A DNA stretch of 64,000 nucleotides from Sipunculus nudus. Taxonomy: Eukaryota; Annelida; Sipuncula; Golfingiida; Sipunculidae. This document shows, piece by piece, positions 63,626 to 64,000 of this stretch. The stretch covers positions 9,523,664-9,587,663 of the forward strand of contig CM049315.1 in the NCBI GenBank assembly GCA_026874595.1, in the 5' to 3' direction. The position numbers were made by a program, and so were the translations under genes. Numbering within the stretch: position 1 is the stretch's first letter; every line of letters begins with the position of its first letter. The notes below the pieces were generated by a model. The model made no database searches. It was not told where the DNA came from and saw nothing but the letters and a program-made list of their open reading frames with translations.

Positions 63626-64000
63626 CTGATATTTAGTGGTTGTTTATGTTAAATAGTTGATATGAGTGTAGGGAAAAAGAGGAGTTAAAATAGAGAGTGA
63701 GAGGAGATAGTTTTACTTATATTTTCATGTTCCTCAATAGAAGCATATTAGCATAGCCTGCGTTCTATAGTGGCTCCCATTTTTATATATGTTCACTAGA
63801 ATGGGGCTATGAGGGTTGGCTAATTATGAGGAAGACATTTCGAGGTGGACCACAGGTGGTTAGTGTAAACCGTATTTGACACTATGGTGACAGCCTAAGC
63901 CAGACTTTAAATCCATTCATTATCGCCCGCATGAATGAAATTGTAACGAATAAATGGATCGCCCCTTGGTGTATCCGATAACTTACCTTATGGTTTATAT
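63626..64000. other. Right edge, no recognised gene
   Basis: Only a strong minus-strand splice-donor match AAG|GTAAGT (exon side ending at 63987) stands out. It could close an unseen 5' exon lying beyond the window. Confidence 0.35.

Overview
This is a eukaryotic, intron-rich, AT-rich window. I infer a lophotrochozoan, most probably a bivalve mollusc. The reasons are two conserved metazoan genes with short exons and long introns, and introns packed with elements built from a terminal hairpin, a CCGTCCGT-type microsatellite and 140-320 bp tandem core monomers. That architecture is known from bivalve 'pearl' and Helentron-associated elements (HINEs). There is no prokaryotic, plasmid or viral gene content.

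Genes. (1) At the left edge, minus strand, 1-781: the 5' part of a FLYWCH zinc-finger gene, two exons, with a one-base frame break inside the domain. (2) Plus strand, 2.28-35.7 kb: a FAM114A1/A2-family gene (DUF719). It has a probable non-coding first exon under an ETS-type promoter motif and 13 coding exons (7162-35450) that join in phase to 649 residues. (3) Minus strand, 57.9-40.4 kb: nucleoporin NUP58 (p58/p45, NUPL1), 12 coding exons joining in phase to 571 residues: N-terminal FG region, coiled-coil middle, C-terminal FG region, basic tail. Genes 2 and 3 converge, with about 4.7 kb between their 3' ends. Exons were assigned by translating both sides of each GT/AG junction and requiring phase and family similarity; all 25 coding exons of the two genes are phase-consistent.

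Repeats by region. 1.4-2.1 kb: TA/GA microsatellite and a GC-rich block with a five-fold 12-mer. 2.8-6.3 kb: degenerate repeat, a 38/39-bp minisatellite, and two hairpin+CTAG elements. 8.4-9.1 kb: an array of AGGTCA-bearing monomers. 12.4-18.8 kb: two head-to-tail copies of one HINE-like element, the first carrying a 1.7-kb insertion of a second family. 20.4-27.6 kb: further copies with a nested, apparently chimeric one. 30.5-34.4 kb: AGGTCA-array elements. 36.6 and 42.8-44.5 kb: minisatellites. 50.1-50.7 kb: a 50-bp minisatellite made from the NUP58 exon 5 end plus its splice donor. 51.2-53.9 kb: two HINE-like copies in reverse, sharing a 624-bp near-identical inverted block with 14 kb. 56.3-57.4 kb: pogo/Tigger-like relic. 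58.4-59.5 kb: inverted counterpart of the 33-34 kb element. 60.1-62.2 kb: hAT-like element with perfect 12-bp TIRs and an 8-bp target duplication.

The genes are not functionally linked in any way the sequence shows. The main interest is how the transposable and tandem repeats have been built, including tandem duplication of splice sites inside both main genes.
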